Source: Eunapius fragilis (lineage: Eukaryota; Porifera; Demospongiae; Spongillida; Spongillidae). Taken from it: a DNA stretch of 64,000 nucleotides. The number at the start of each line of letters is the position of its first letter. The stretch's first letter is position 1. The position numbers and the translations under genes are program-made. The stretch spans positions 4,216,952 to 4,280,951 of the forward strand of contig OY811985.1 in the NCBI GenBank assembly GCA_963681505.1, given 5' to 3'. This document shows positions 1 to 13,275 of this stretch, in pieces. The notes beneath the pieces are model-generated. The model was not told where the DNA came from, did no database searches, and worked only from the letters and a program-made list of their open reading frames with translations.

Positions 1-75
1 AGGAGGTGCAGGGGTGGGGAGATGGGGAGGAGGTGCAGGGGTGGGGAGGAGGGGCAGGGGTGGCCCCTTCTCTGT
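1..75. repeat. G-rich minisatellite remnant
   Basis: Short tandem of an 'aggaggtgcaggggtgggg' unit with variants at the window edge. It lies in the CDC37 intron (or further upstream exon-intron territory) before the first visible exon. Confidence 0.6.
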
Positions 76-284
76 AAAGGAGGCAGTGGGGAAGGTACAC
101 ACATAAGTGCAGTTAATTCAACTTCACTTGGAGTTACCACACTAGGTATTCTAATAGTCCCACTTGCTGATCCCCTGTCTAAGTGGTAATACAATTCACA
201 CCAAGCTTTAGGTAACGAAGGCTCCACAATTCCTTTCCACTACCATGTGCCCACTTTTCCTTTTTGTCTCACGTGTGTGTTCAG

Positions 285-5033
<4,749 letters not shown>

Positions 5034-5400
5034 CGCTGGCTATCATCTGGGACTGTCATGCTGACAGCTATGTGTTGAACCAATGTGGTTGATACTGTAC
5101 ATATCATTATGTAAGTATGCAATTCCATGTTTTTTTTTTTTCCTTCTCCATTTACATTTATTTTTCCCCCACATTAAGTTTATCTTTCACAGACAGTCAG
5201 TTGTATGGCATGCAGTATGTACATTGAACAAATGGGTGTGGGGTTAGTGCAGCATGCAGCAGTGTTAAGTACAATGTCTTGTGGCCAGTGAAAAGAATAA
5301 TTTTTGTCTTTGAGATTCTACAATCTACACCTCCAAGTTCCTTCAAATGACCACAGTAAGGACACACTGAACCCCTCATCCCCATCTCCTGTGTGTTAAT
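5034..5400. other. Convergent 3' region between CDC37 and the GTPase gene
   Basis: This stretch must hold the 3' UTRs of both convergent genes. A T run sits at 5131-5141. I see no canonical AATAAA that I can assign with confidence. Confidence 0.5.
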
Positions 5401-7422
5401 TCAGTGTCCACTCGGGCTCGGAACCCAACTTCTGGCCTTCACCAGCACACTGTGGTCATCACCCTTCTCGTCCTTGAGCTTGGAGAGCAGGTGAGCCTGC
5501 TCCCTCACCTTTTCGTAGTACTGGACGCGTTGCTTCCACCCGGGCTGGGCCTCCTGCTTCTCCGACTCGATCAGCAGGTCGATGTACTCTACCTCCGACA
5601 GAGGGTTTGGCTTCAGGGCAATCTCCTCCAACCGCCGCAAGCTCTGCTGTACCTGCCCGATCATATGGAACACAGCGGCGTCGAGCTGTGTGATCTCGTT
5701 CTCTATGTTCACTATCATGCTCTCCACTTTGGACTTGCCGTCGATGGCTTGGTCGTAGCGCCGCTTCAGGTCATCGCTCGTCTTGGTGACTGACTCCTGG
5801 TACAGCTCAAACCGATAGGAGTTGTTGACGTGCTTCTGCCAGGAGCACTGCCCGGGACACACGGAGCAACTCTTATCCTGATCGGCGCTGTCAGACGCGG
5901 GCCGCTTCATCGCAGAGCAATTGAACTTCTCTGTGTCGGCGGCAATGGTGCAGGGGTAGTGGCAGGTGTAGTTGCAGGTGAGGCAGTTGGTGACGTACTC
6001 TCCCACGAGGTCCACCTTGCGCTGCCTCGTCTCCGTCACCTGGTACTCAAAGTTACGGTTCTCCCTGATCTGTGCCTCGTGCTTGGCTAGGATGTCCTGC
6101 TCTTGCTGGAGCTGATCTATTTTGGACAACCCTGCACGGATCTTGGGCTGCAGACCCTGGATGAAGGTCTCCAATTGTCCCCTCTCCTTCAGGACTTCCC
6201 TTGTCAACTGGAGGCTCTTGCTCTCAACCTTTTCGAGCTCCTTGAAGAATTCACAGCAGCTGGTGGTCCCCATGTTCCAAAACAGCTTATCAAAGCTCTC
6301 TCCGATGGAGCTGTTGTCGGCAAACCAAGTCGAGTTGTTGAACTTGAAGCTTTTGCAGAAGGGAATGTTAGCCTCCTTCACCGCATCCAGTAGGGGTGGC
6401 CTCTGCCCATCCGCGAATGTCACCATCATGAAGATATTATCTCTGATGTCCTTGCCGAATATGGCCAAGATGGAATCAAAGATGTACTTCTGGGGTGGGG
6501 TTAGCCTCGCCAGAGGAGCTTGAGCCACGAACCCAATCCCATGGATCTGGTCCACCCCGCAGTTCCCCTTCAGAGAGAACAGCTCCTTTATCTGGGCCGC
6601 TATCTCCTGGTCCCGCATCAGGCCCCTCGTGTCGCCGAACCCAGGGGTGTCGATGATGGTCAGGGTGTAGGGGAGGGGGCACCCAGCGGCCCTGTGCAGC
6701 TTGTAGGCCGTGATCCACGTGGTCTGGCTGTGAGCCTGGGACTTCCCCATGCCTTCCTCCGTGACCAGCTTGAAGCGGAAGGGGTCGTCCCACCGCACCC
6801 CCATGATGTAGTTCACCATGCCATTGATCAGGGTGGTCTTTCCTGAACCCGTAGCCCCCACCAGCATGAGGACTTTCTCCTGGGAAGGGGTTGGAATTCC
6901 GACTTCGCACATTGCGATGTTACTCTTGCCATACTGGTACGTCTTTCTGACGGGTAGCTTGTGTATGGGGATGGGGCTGTCCTTCTGTATCTGCTTGGAC
7001 TTTCGCAGTAACTTCTGGGCGAAACGAGGAGGAGGAGCAGGAAGAGGGGCAGGAAGAGGGGCAGGAAGAGGGGCAGGAGGAGGAGCAGGAAGAGGGGCAG
7101 GAGGAGGGGCAGCGGCTGCTTCGGGTGGGTTTAAATTTGAAGGGGTTTCCCCTTTTGATGGCTCCTCAATCCGAAGTCGTTTAGGAAGCGGTGGAGAGTT
7201 TGGTTCGTCCGTTTTGCCCTTCTCCTCCGCTTTCTCTGCCTTCACTGTTTCCTCTGTTTTCTCTGTTTTACTAGAGTTCACTAGTTTGCGTTTGCCCGTT
7301 ATCTCCACCTTGGTCGTACCAGTTTCTATCTTGTCGCCCGTCTCGGCTAATTGTTCATTGGTTGGTGTGTGGTAAGCATCATCCTCGTCGCTCTCGGAAG
7401 AAGAACTGTTGTTGGCTCCCAT
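5401..7422 (-). CDS. Large P-loop GTPase (AIG1/septin-like G domain) with Cys-rich and coiled-coil C-terminal part
   Basis: An uninterrupted 673-residue protein. It starts MGANNSSSSE, which fits an N-myristoylation signal (Gly2, Ser6), so membrane attachment is possible. Residues 10-100 are acidic and Lys-rich, then a Pro/Ala/Leu low-complexity stretch (about 104-132). The G domain follows: Walker A GATGSGKTT near residue 189, DTPGFGD near 258, and MVTFAD as a possible G4 region. After it comes a Glu/Lys/Gln-rich helical region (about 390-470) and a cluster of about ten Cys and His (NCLTCNYTCHYPC ... CSVCPGQC), likely metal-binding or disulfide-bonded, then more helix. The layout resembles expanded invertebrate and fish AIG1-like GTPases, often linked to immunity; the exact function is unknown. 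The gene appears intronless and is convergent with CDC37. The start is the first Met after upstream stops. Confidence 0.85.
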   Translation of the reverse strand: MGANNSSSSESDEDDAYHTPTNEQLAETGDKIETGTTKVEITGKRKLVNSSKTEKTEETVKAEKAEEKGKTDEPNSPPLPKRLRIEEPSKGETPSNLNPPEAAAAPPPAPLPAPPPAPLPAPLPAPLPAPPPRFAQKLLRKSKQIQKDSPIPIHKLPVRKTYQYGKSNIAMCEVGIPTPSQEKVLMLVGATGSGKTTLINGMVNYIMGVRWDDPFRFKLVTEEGMGKSQAHSQTTWITAYKLHRAAGCPLPYTLTIIDTPGFGDTRGLMRDQEIAAQIKELFSLKGNCGVDQIHGIGFVAQAPLARLTPPQKYIFDSILAIFGKDIRDNIFMMVTFADGQRPPLLDAVKEANIPFCKSFKFNNSTWFADNSSIGESFDKLFWNMGTTSCCEFFKELEKVESKSLQLTREVLKERGQLETFIQGLQPKIRAGLSKIDQLQQEQDILAKHEAQIRENRNFEYQVTETRQRKVDLVGEYVTNCLTCNYTCHYPCTIAADTEKFNCSAMKRPASDSADQDKSCSVCPGQCSWQKHVNNSYRFELYQESVTKTSDDLKRRYDQAIDGKSKVESMIVNIENEITQLDAAVFHMIGQVQQSLRRLEEIALKPNPLSEVEYIDLLIESEKQEAQPGWKQRVQYYEKVREQAHLLSKLKDEKGDDHSVLVKARSWVPSPSGH

Positions 7423-7796
7423 TCCTTCTCAAGTTATAATACTGAGGGTTATATTACGTCACTATGACCAGGGCCTGGATACGAGACTAATAATTAATTG
7501 CCGACTACTGAATATGAAATTTGGAATGAGTGACTGCGAAAACCTACGCCTACTATGAATTGCTAATTACCTAAGAACATTTCCTCTTTCTCTACCTTCC
7601 TCCCCCCCCCCCCCAAAAGCTAGTCTCGTGCCCAACCCCAAACATGACACTTTCTGACGTGTTAGGACCTGGGCACGGGAGTATTGCGGCGTACATGTAG
7701 CGGTCAAATAATGCCGACTACGACTCTTTAAAATTATTAGATGGACTGGAGTACCCGGCGTAGTTAGTTTTAATGTGCATAGTTATCTTTTGGGGT
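7423..7796. other. Upstream region of the GTPase gene
   Basis: Non-coding stretch upstream of the GTPase start codon (minus strand). It contains a C run at 7604-7614. No recognisable TATA box or exon. Confidence 0.4.
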
Positions 7797-7825
7797 GGGG
7801 GGGGGGGGGGGGGGGGGGGGGGGGG
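7797..7825. repeat. Poly-G tract
   Basis: About 29 G in a row, directly abutting the left terminal inverted repeat of a miniature element. Confidence 0.95.
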
Positions 7826-8074
7826 ATCGTCGCAGCGAAAAGGGATCTAGCGCATATTTTTTCAAGTTTTCAAATTATTTCATTTTTTAAGAGACACCTA
7901 TGTCCTCTACAACTTCTTTCTTACACACTGGAAAAATTAGTCTGTACATCATGGAGTTACAGTGGCCTGAATTTGTAATTGCGCGTACATGTTAATTGCA
8001 CGCGTCAACTTTAAAGTTCCTTCCTGGAAAAATTTTTATAATATGCGCTAGGTCCCTTTCCCTGCCACGACCCC
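7822..8074. mobile_element. Miniature inverted-repeat element, family A copy 1
   Basis: About 250 bp with terminal inverted repeats of about 35 bp: the left end reads cgaaaagggatctagcgcat and the right end is its complement, atgcgctaggtccctttccc. It has no coding capacity. Related copies lie at 10333-10557 and 25847-26063, so it is a dispersed non-autonomous DNA transposon. Confidence 0.85.
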
Positions 8075-8159
8075 ATATAAGAATACACAAAAGGGCTATA
8101 AATGACAATGCATACCAATAACTAGCAGTTAAACTTCAAGAAGGGATCCACCTGCTGTC

Positions 8160-9060
8160 GCATTTGCCCTCACCAAATGCAGGTTGCACCTACTATATAC
8201 AGCTCACATGGCACACCTGACTTTGTTACGATGTTACGGCAAGACGGGAGGTAAACATTTAAAATGAGTCCATGGCTTCCTTTCCCCAAGCACCATAGGA
8301 CTCTGCGACCTAAGGTATGCAACACCAGCCCCAAGGCATTGCACTTGGGGTCATTTTCAGTGTGTTTGTGCTCTTCAGTAGACAAGGCAGCTGCCCTAGC
8401 TCACAATCCCACTACTGATACAATTTTTGGACTGAGATGTCAGTCCAAATGATGGTTTACCAAGGGTCCAGTTAGGTAAAAAAAAAAATGTCTACAGGGC
8501 ATACTCGAGTGGTCATGATCAGGTGTGTGGTTGCTACCCATCTCCACCTTCACGCTCAAGTGGGCTCTACAGCAAGTCTCCACCAACACATTGTGCAGTT
8601 GGTTGTGGTGGGTGGCCATGTCTCCTTTTTGCATGTTGTGGCATGGTGACCTAGGGGATCTGGTGCACTGACTGGACATAGGGCACACTGGGAACCATTA
8701 GAGGTGTCAAAACCAAGCCACCACTTGATGGCTATTTGGCTATTTGGAATATCAAGGACTCAAGATGGAGGCTGAGACCCTCAGAAGGGACCACGAAGTT
8801 GTCTCTTCAGAAGTCATTGGACTCCACTTCAATTCCTGTGAACTCCACTGCAGTGAAGTGGTGGTTGGGTTTTAAATTCCTATTCTGGGAACAATGACAT
8901 TCGTCAGATGTGCCCACTATATGCCTGGAGAGCATAGCAAGACCCACTGTGTCACCACATAGGCTCACCTGGGGGGTGTAACTAACTGCTATAACTACGA
9001 GGCAGCCACCAGGCATCTGATCCCGGGAGGTGGGTTAGGTAAGGACAAGGCTCACATGCG
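8160..9060 (-). pseudogene. Decayed retroelement 3' ORF fragment (family R, copy 1)
   Basis: The minus strand, with frame changes and stops, carries the same order of pieces as the better copy at 46433-47184: a Cys/His-type segment (CTRSPRSPCHNMQKGDMATH), then RAHLSVKVEMGSN, then HKHTENDPKCNALG. This pattern resembles the C-terminal region of retroelement polyproteins common in sponges and cnidarians. The family name is uncertain. Confidence 0.55.
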
Positions 9061-9639
9061 TTCAGCGGACATCTTAGTCTCTAACCTCAATAGTGCTCTA
9101 ACCCCAGTGGCTCTGATAGTGGATAGTGCTCTAACCCCAATGGCTCTAGTCTGATCGTGGCTCTGATAGTGCCTCTGATAGTGCTCTAGCCCCATTGGCT
9201 CTGATAGTGCTCTAACTCTTGGAGTGTTTCCATTTGGAAACATTCCAGGCATTGTAGGTGGTGGTAGAACTACAGCATGGTTAAAAAAAAAAAAACTATC
9301 TTGGTGTGTTGAGAAAGGTTTGGGTTGTTCCTTGCTGTTATTTTAAGTTATTGAAAATGCTTTTGATAGGCATCATATCAGCTTCTTTGACACCAAGAAG
9401 GCTTATATGATACCGTGAACAGAAATATCCTTTGGACATTGCTCCTATACATTGGGGCTAGCTGTCGGTATCACCAAGCCCAATGAAAGCGTTTTATCAT
9501 CTGCTCCCTCTTTCTGCATCAACCACAACCAGCTTGAAGTAGTTTCTCACTTTCCATAGCATTAAAAAAAAAACAGTCACTCCAGCTGGTAAATCCTTGC
9601 ATCATGAACAAATCTTCTTGCAAAATAAATCATATGCTA
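9061..9639. other. Non-coding stretch
   Basis: Contains a short degenerate repeat of 'gctctaaccccaatggctct' type between about 9090 and 9220 and an A run near 9284. No gene seen. Confidence 0.5.
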
Positions 9640-9990
9640 TGGGATACGAGCAAGTCTCACTGTATCCTAGACAGTACTAGAACGAACTCACAGTCGATAG
9701 CTCAAACATTACTGAAGTGGCGACCCTTAACTTCCTCCTTGTAGTTGATGATATCATTTACAAGGCTGATGGGCAATGAACTATGTAATAAGGTTTGACT
9801 GAAATGTAAAAATGAAGTAGACCTATATATAGCCCGCTGTATATATTACAAAATATTGGTCTATTTCATTTCAGTCAAACCTTGCATACTCTCGTCCTTT
9901 TTACACCCCACATCCTATATGCTACCAACTTTCTTGTAGAAAATGTTTTAAATTCACATTATGACTGGAAAATTGTGAAGGTCTGGTAAG
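9640..9990. repeat. Dispersed segment with a palindromic miniature element (family B copy 1)
   Basis: Matches parts of 24150-24480 and 30470-30900. The inner palindrome spans about 9789-9883: aaggtttgactgaaatg on the left and catttcagtcaaacctt on the right, with a short AT-rich loop. Confidence 0.75.
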
Positions 9991-10332
9991 TTACAAAAGC
10001 CATAACACAGTTTATGCTTGCATATTTATTTATATACGTATACGTTAAAAATATCTTTGACTACTGTTTTTCATTTTCCCAAGCGATATTCTTCCTTTTA
10101 GTGGCATTATATATAGTATTGAGATGCTCACAACACTTTTATAGTCCAGGCCATTTTAATATCACGTGTTCCCGTTAATGACGCAATGTTATCTCTAAAT
10201 AAAATTTATTCGGGCGACAATAATTAGTTATTAATCTATATGCTTTATAGTTATTAGTTGTGCTATAATATATTTATCTAGTGAGTAATAATAGTGGTCT
10301 GTAATATATTTATACAGGTAATGTTACACATT

Positions 10333-10557
10333 GGGATCGAGGCAACGAAAAGGAACCTAGTGCATATTATTTCATTTTCTATGAGACACCTATATGTCCT
10401 CTACAACTTCTTTCTTGAAAGTAGACTTTTCATCATGGAGTTACAGTGGCCTGAATTTTTAATTACGCGTACATTGTAATCGCACTCGTCAACTTTGATC
10501 TCCTTCCTGGAAAATTTTTTATAATGTGCGCTAGGTCCTTTTCTCTGCCTCGATTCC
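10333..10557. mobile_element. Miniature inverted-repeat element, family A copy 2
   Basis: Same terminal repeats and much of the same interior as 7822-8074, for example gacacctat..gtcctctacaacttctttctt and gttacagtggcctgaattt in both. About 225 bp, non-coding. Confidence 0.85.
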
Positions 10558-10698
10558 TTTATAAAAATTAAAATCATGTTCGATTTGATTTTAGCAATTT
10601 AATGTTCAATTGCAATATACGGTGAAAGTATAAATTTCCTTCGGACCAATTTTAGAGTCAAAAAGCTAGTATGTTTAAAATTCAATTCAAAATAAAAA

Positions 10699-10985
10699 CT
10701 AAAATGTGCAATTTCTTGCTATGCCAAGATAAAACGCACTTAATTCGGCACTAGTTTCTGCACCATAGTACTTTTTAGCAAAGACATGAACTGCGACGAT
10801 TTCATCCCTTTCTCGGTAAATGTATTTATCTGCAGCTCGAACAAATGTGCCAACGCTCACTATTCCCACTGCTGTAATGAGCGTTAGGTAAGCCGTACCA
10901 TTACTGAATGAATCAGTATAGTCTGGGCGGTTAAAAGGTAGGTACAGAAGCCAGGCAAGGGCTTGGGCTAGTCCATAGCTGTAAA
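10699..10985 (-). pseudogene. Detached C-terminal fragment of a POT-type transporter
   Basis: The reading frame repeats the last 75 or so residues of the intact transporter at 21977-23461, from YGLAQALAWLLYLPFNRP to ERDEIV, with few changes. It then runs past the normal stop, adding about 17 unrelated residues. No upstream transporter sequence is present; homology stops at about 10980. It is best read as a truncated duplicate, not a working gene. Confidence 0.85.
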
Positions 10986-11007
10986 CTAATAATATAATTA
11001 GATTCAT

Positions 11008-11477
11008 TGATTTGCATGCCTTTAGTTTAGGCCACTTCTTCCTCTAGACGCGTCAAATTGTTACCCAAGTAGACTGAGACCTCTTTTTTGAACATAACCC
11101 CGTACCTTTTGACATATTAATATACATGGCTAGTGCAACGTGCTTGAACGACAATTAATTAATCTTTTATACTCTGCAGTCTGCACTCACTCTCTGACCG
11201 GGCAAGAGAAATATAACTAGTTCGGGTCCAATTAGTCTCTATAGTGGCGGGGTTTTCGTTGGTTTTGAAAAGAATTGTGTGCAAAGTCATGCATATAGAC
11301 AGAAAGGAATTTCTGCTCGTTGTGTCTGGCTTTGGTTCAAGCATGCAAAGTGTATGAAGGTTATCGCTATATTAATGCGCATGCGCACCGCATGTGTCAA
11401 AGCAATGAACATGTACACGCATAGTATTGTATATAACAGAGCAGCTAAAATAGTTCGAGGACAATTTATTTTTTGTT
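11008..11477. other. Spacer downstream of the receptor gene
   Basis: AT-rich sequence between the transporter fragment and the receptor stop codon. No gene recognised. Confidence 0.4.
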
Positions 11478-12464
11478 TCAATCCAAAGGTTGAACTAACA
11501 CTGCCCTTGGAAGTCTCACTAATTCAGAATTCTGTGGTACCACCGTATTTTGATTGCCAAAGTAATGAATAACTTTGGAAAACACAGCATTGCGAATGCC
11601 TCTGTGAGTTGTCATGAACAGAAGAAGGATGAAGCAGTACTCCGTGTCACTAAAGCTTATTCCAAAATAGTAAATATGAACGTTGTTGAGCAGAGAGGAT
11701 AGGTACGCTAAAATGGCCAGAGGTAGCTTAAACAAAAATTCCAGAATCAACGTTGTTACACAAACAATAATCACGGATCGAATAGCGGCTTTTTCCGAAT
11801 CAATCACATTTCTTTTTACTATTTTGTAGGATCCGATGGAAGCCACCAAAACCAATGTCGCTGGCATAATCACTATGGTTACAGCTGCAATTGCCGACTG
11901 AAAAATGCTGTTTCTCTTCGTAACGTCGTTTGTTTCACACCAAGAACCTCTTATTGTGGGCAAAGCCCCAGAATACTCACTTGGAACTGTCAAGATAATG
12001 GAAGTAACTGCTACGACTGCAGTTACTGTCCCAAATGCAACAAGAACGCGACGGATTGTAACTTTTTTCACACCATTCTTGATCACTATAAACTGTACAG
12101 TAGAGATGAGTACCATTTGCCAGGGGTTCAGCATTCTCAAGAAAAAAGTAGTAGCATTGTATATCGCCCGAGAGCGATTTGAACAACTACCCAGAAGCGG
12201 CAGATCTGCAATCATAGAAATGTCCACCAATAGACCGATCACCGCGGGTGATATCGTGACTGCTATTGTTTCTGCGCAGAACAGCGCAGTGACAGGATCT
12301 CTCATTTTCTTATCCGAAAATGCTCGGTACAGGATTGTGATGCCTAGCAGCAGAGAAGGTACAATGACTACGAATATATGAGCGACTGATATGGCAATGA
12401 AAGGGACGGAAGAAATTTCTTCATGATAGGAAAGATTGCACACATTTCCAGAACTATTGTCCAT
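11478..12464 (-). CDS. Seven-transmembrane receptor, rhodopsin-like, intronless
   Basis: A 328-residue protein. The short N-terminus carries likely N-glycosylation sites (Asn3 and Asn10). Seven hydrophobic spans are visible: about 22-46, 58-82, 105-130, 141-163, 189-213, 228-255 and 265-285. A Cys before the third span and WCETND in the second outer loop could form the usual disulfide. A basic third inner loop (YKIVKRNVIDSEKAAIR) follows span five. The DRY and NPxxY motifs are not clearly present, as in many lineage-specific sponge and cnidarian receptors. It would act at the plasma membrane through G proteins; the ligand is unknown. The start is the Met just before the Asn/Cys-rich ectodomain, and no intron is needed. 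The call as a 7TM protein is firm; family placement is not. Confidence 0.8.
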   Translation of the reverse strand: MDNSSGNVCNLSYHEEISSVPFIAISVAHIFVVIVPSLLLGITILYRAFSDKKMRDPVTALFCAETIAVTISPAVIGLLVDISMIADLPLLGSCSNRSRAIYNATTFFLRMLNPWQMVLISTVQFIVIKNGVKKVTIRRVLVAFGTVTAVVAVTSIILTVPSEYSGALPTIRGSWCETNDVTKRNSIFQSAIAAVTIVIMPATLVLVASIGSYKIVKRNVIDSEKAAIRSVIIVCVTTLILEFLFKLPLAILAYLSSLLNNVHIYYFGISFSDTEYCFILLLFMTTHRGIRNAVFSKVIHYFGNQNTVVPQNSELVRLPRAVLVQPLD

Positions 12465-12942
12465 CTCTATGCCGTTAAAAAACTGGCCGATGCATTATAT
12501 TCATACTTGCAACTAGTATGTATGCATTACATGCATGTAAGTGTAACTTGCAGGTTGTGAGGCTCTTTTGTGTATCAGGAGGCGCCGACTTTTTGCACTG
12601 AATTTTTAATCGCACTCTTCTGTTTACCAGTCCACACGTTAAAATGTAACGTTATAAGACGCGTTCATGTTGCAGTATTATTGGTGGCCCATGATCGCAT
12701 CTCACGAATTCTATATGTACATATATTCTTCTGGATGTTTCAGCAGTATCAGGCGCAAAGCTGCGAAAGCATTCTTCTAACGATGCCAATTAAGTATCTC
12801 GAACTAAGTTAAGGTGAACATGCATGTATTCCCTTGGCTGTGGAGCATGAGGCACAGAAGCTCAAGAGGCTTTCTCGCGCCTGGCCTCTCTCGCCTTGCC
12901 ACAAAGTTCAATCAACTAAAGACAAAGGTGGTTTTCAATCTA
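12465..12942. other. Upstream region of the receptor gene
   Basis: Non-coding stretch with several 'catgcat' type motifs near 12520-12540. No exon identified. Confidence 0.4.
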
Positions 12943-13228
12943 CAAGTAAAGAAAAACATTATCTAACGAGAAAGTTGGTGGGATATAGGAATTGGAGGCA
13001 AAGGTGGTGTAAAAAGGAGGGGAACAAGGTTTTGAGAAAAGGAAAATGAGACAAACATCCTATATTTAGCACATGTAAATGTAACAGAACCAAAAGAAGT
13101 GCTAAATATAGGATTTTTGTCTCGTTTTCCTTTTCTCAAAACCTTGTTCCCCTCCTTTTTACACCACCTTTGCCTCCAATTCCTATTCCCACCAACTTTC
13201 TCGTTAGAGAATGATTTTCTTTACTTGT
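12943..13228. mobile_element. Long perfect-stem inverted repeat element (family B relative)
   Basis: Arms of about 125 bp pair almost perfectly around a loop of about 30 bp (13070-13100). The left arm begins caagtaaagaaaaacattat and the right arm ends with its complement. The inner part (ctatatttagca / tgctaaatatag) resembles the loops of the palindromes at 24308 and 9789. A single arm end recurs at 63239-63280. Confidence 0.85.
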
Positions 13229-13275
13229 TTCCTCTATTTTTTATTATAATGTTTTATTTGTAGTGTCGATGATTA

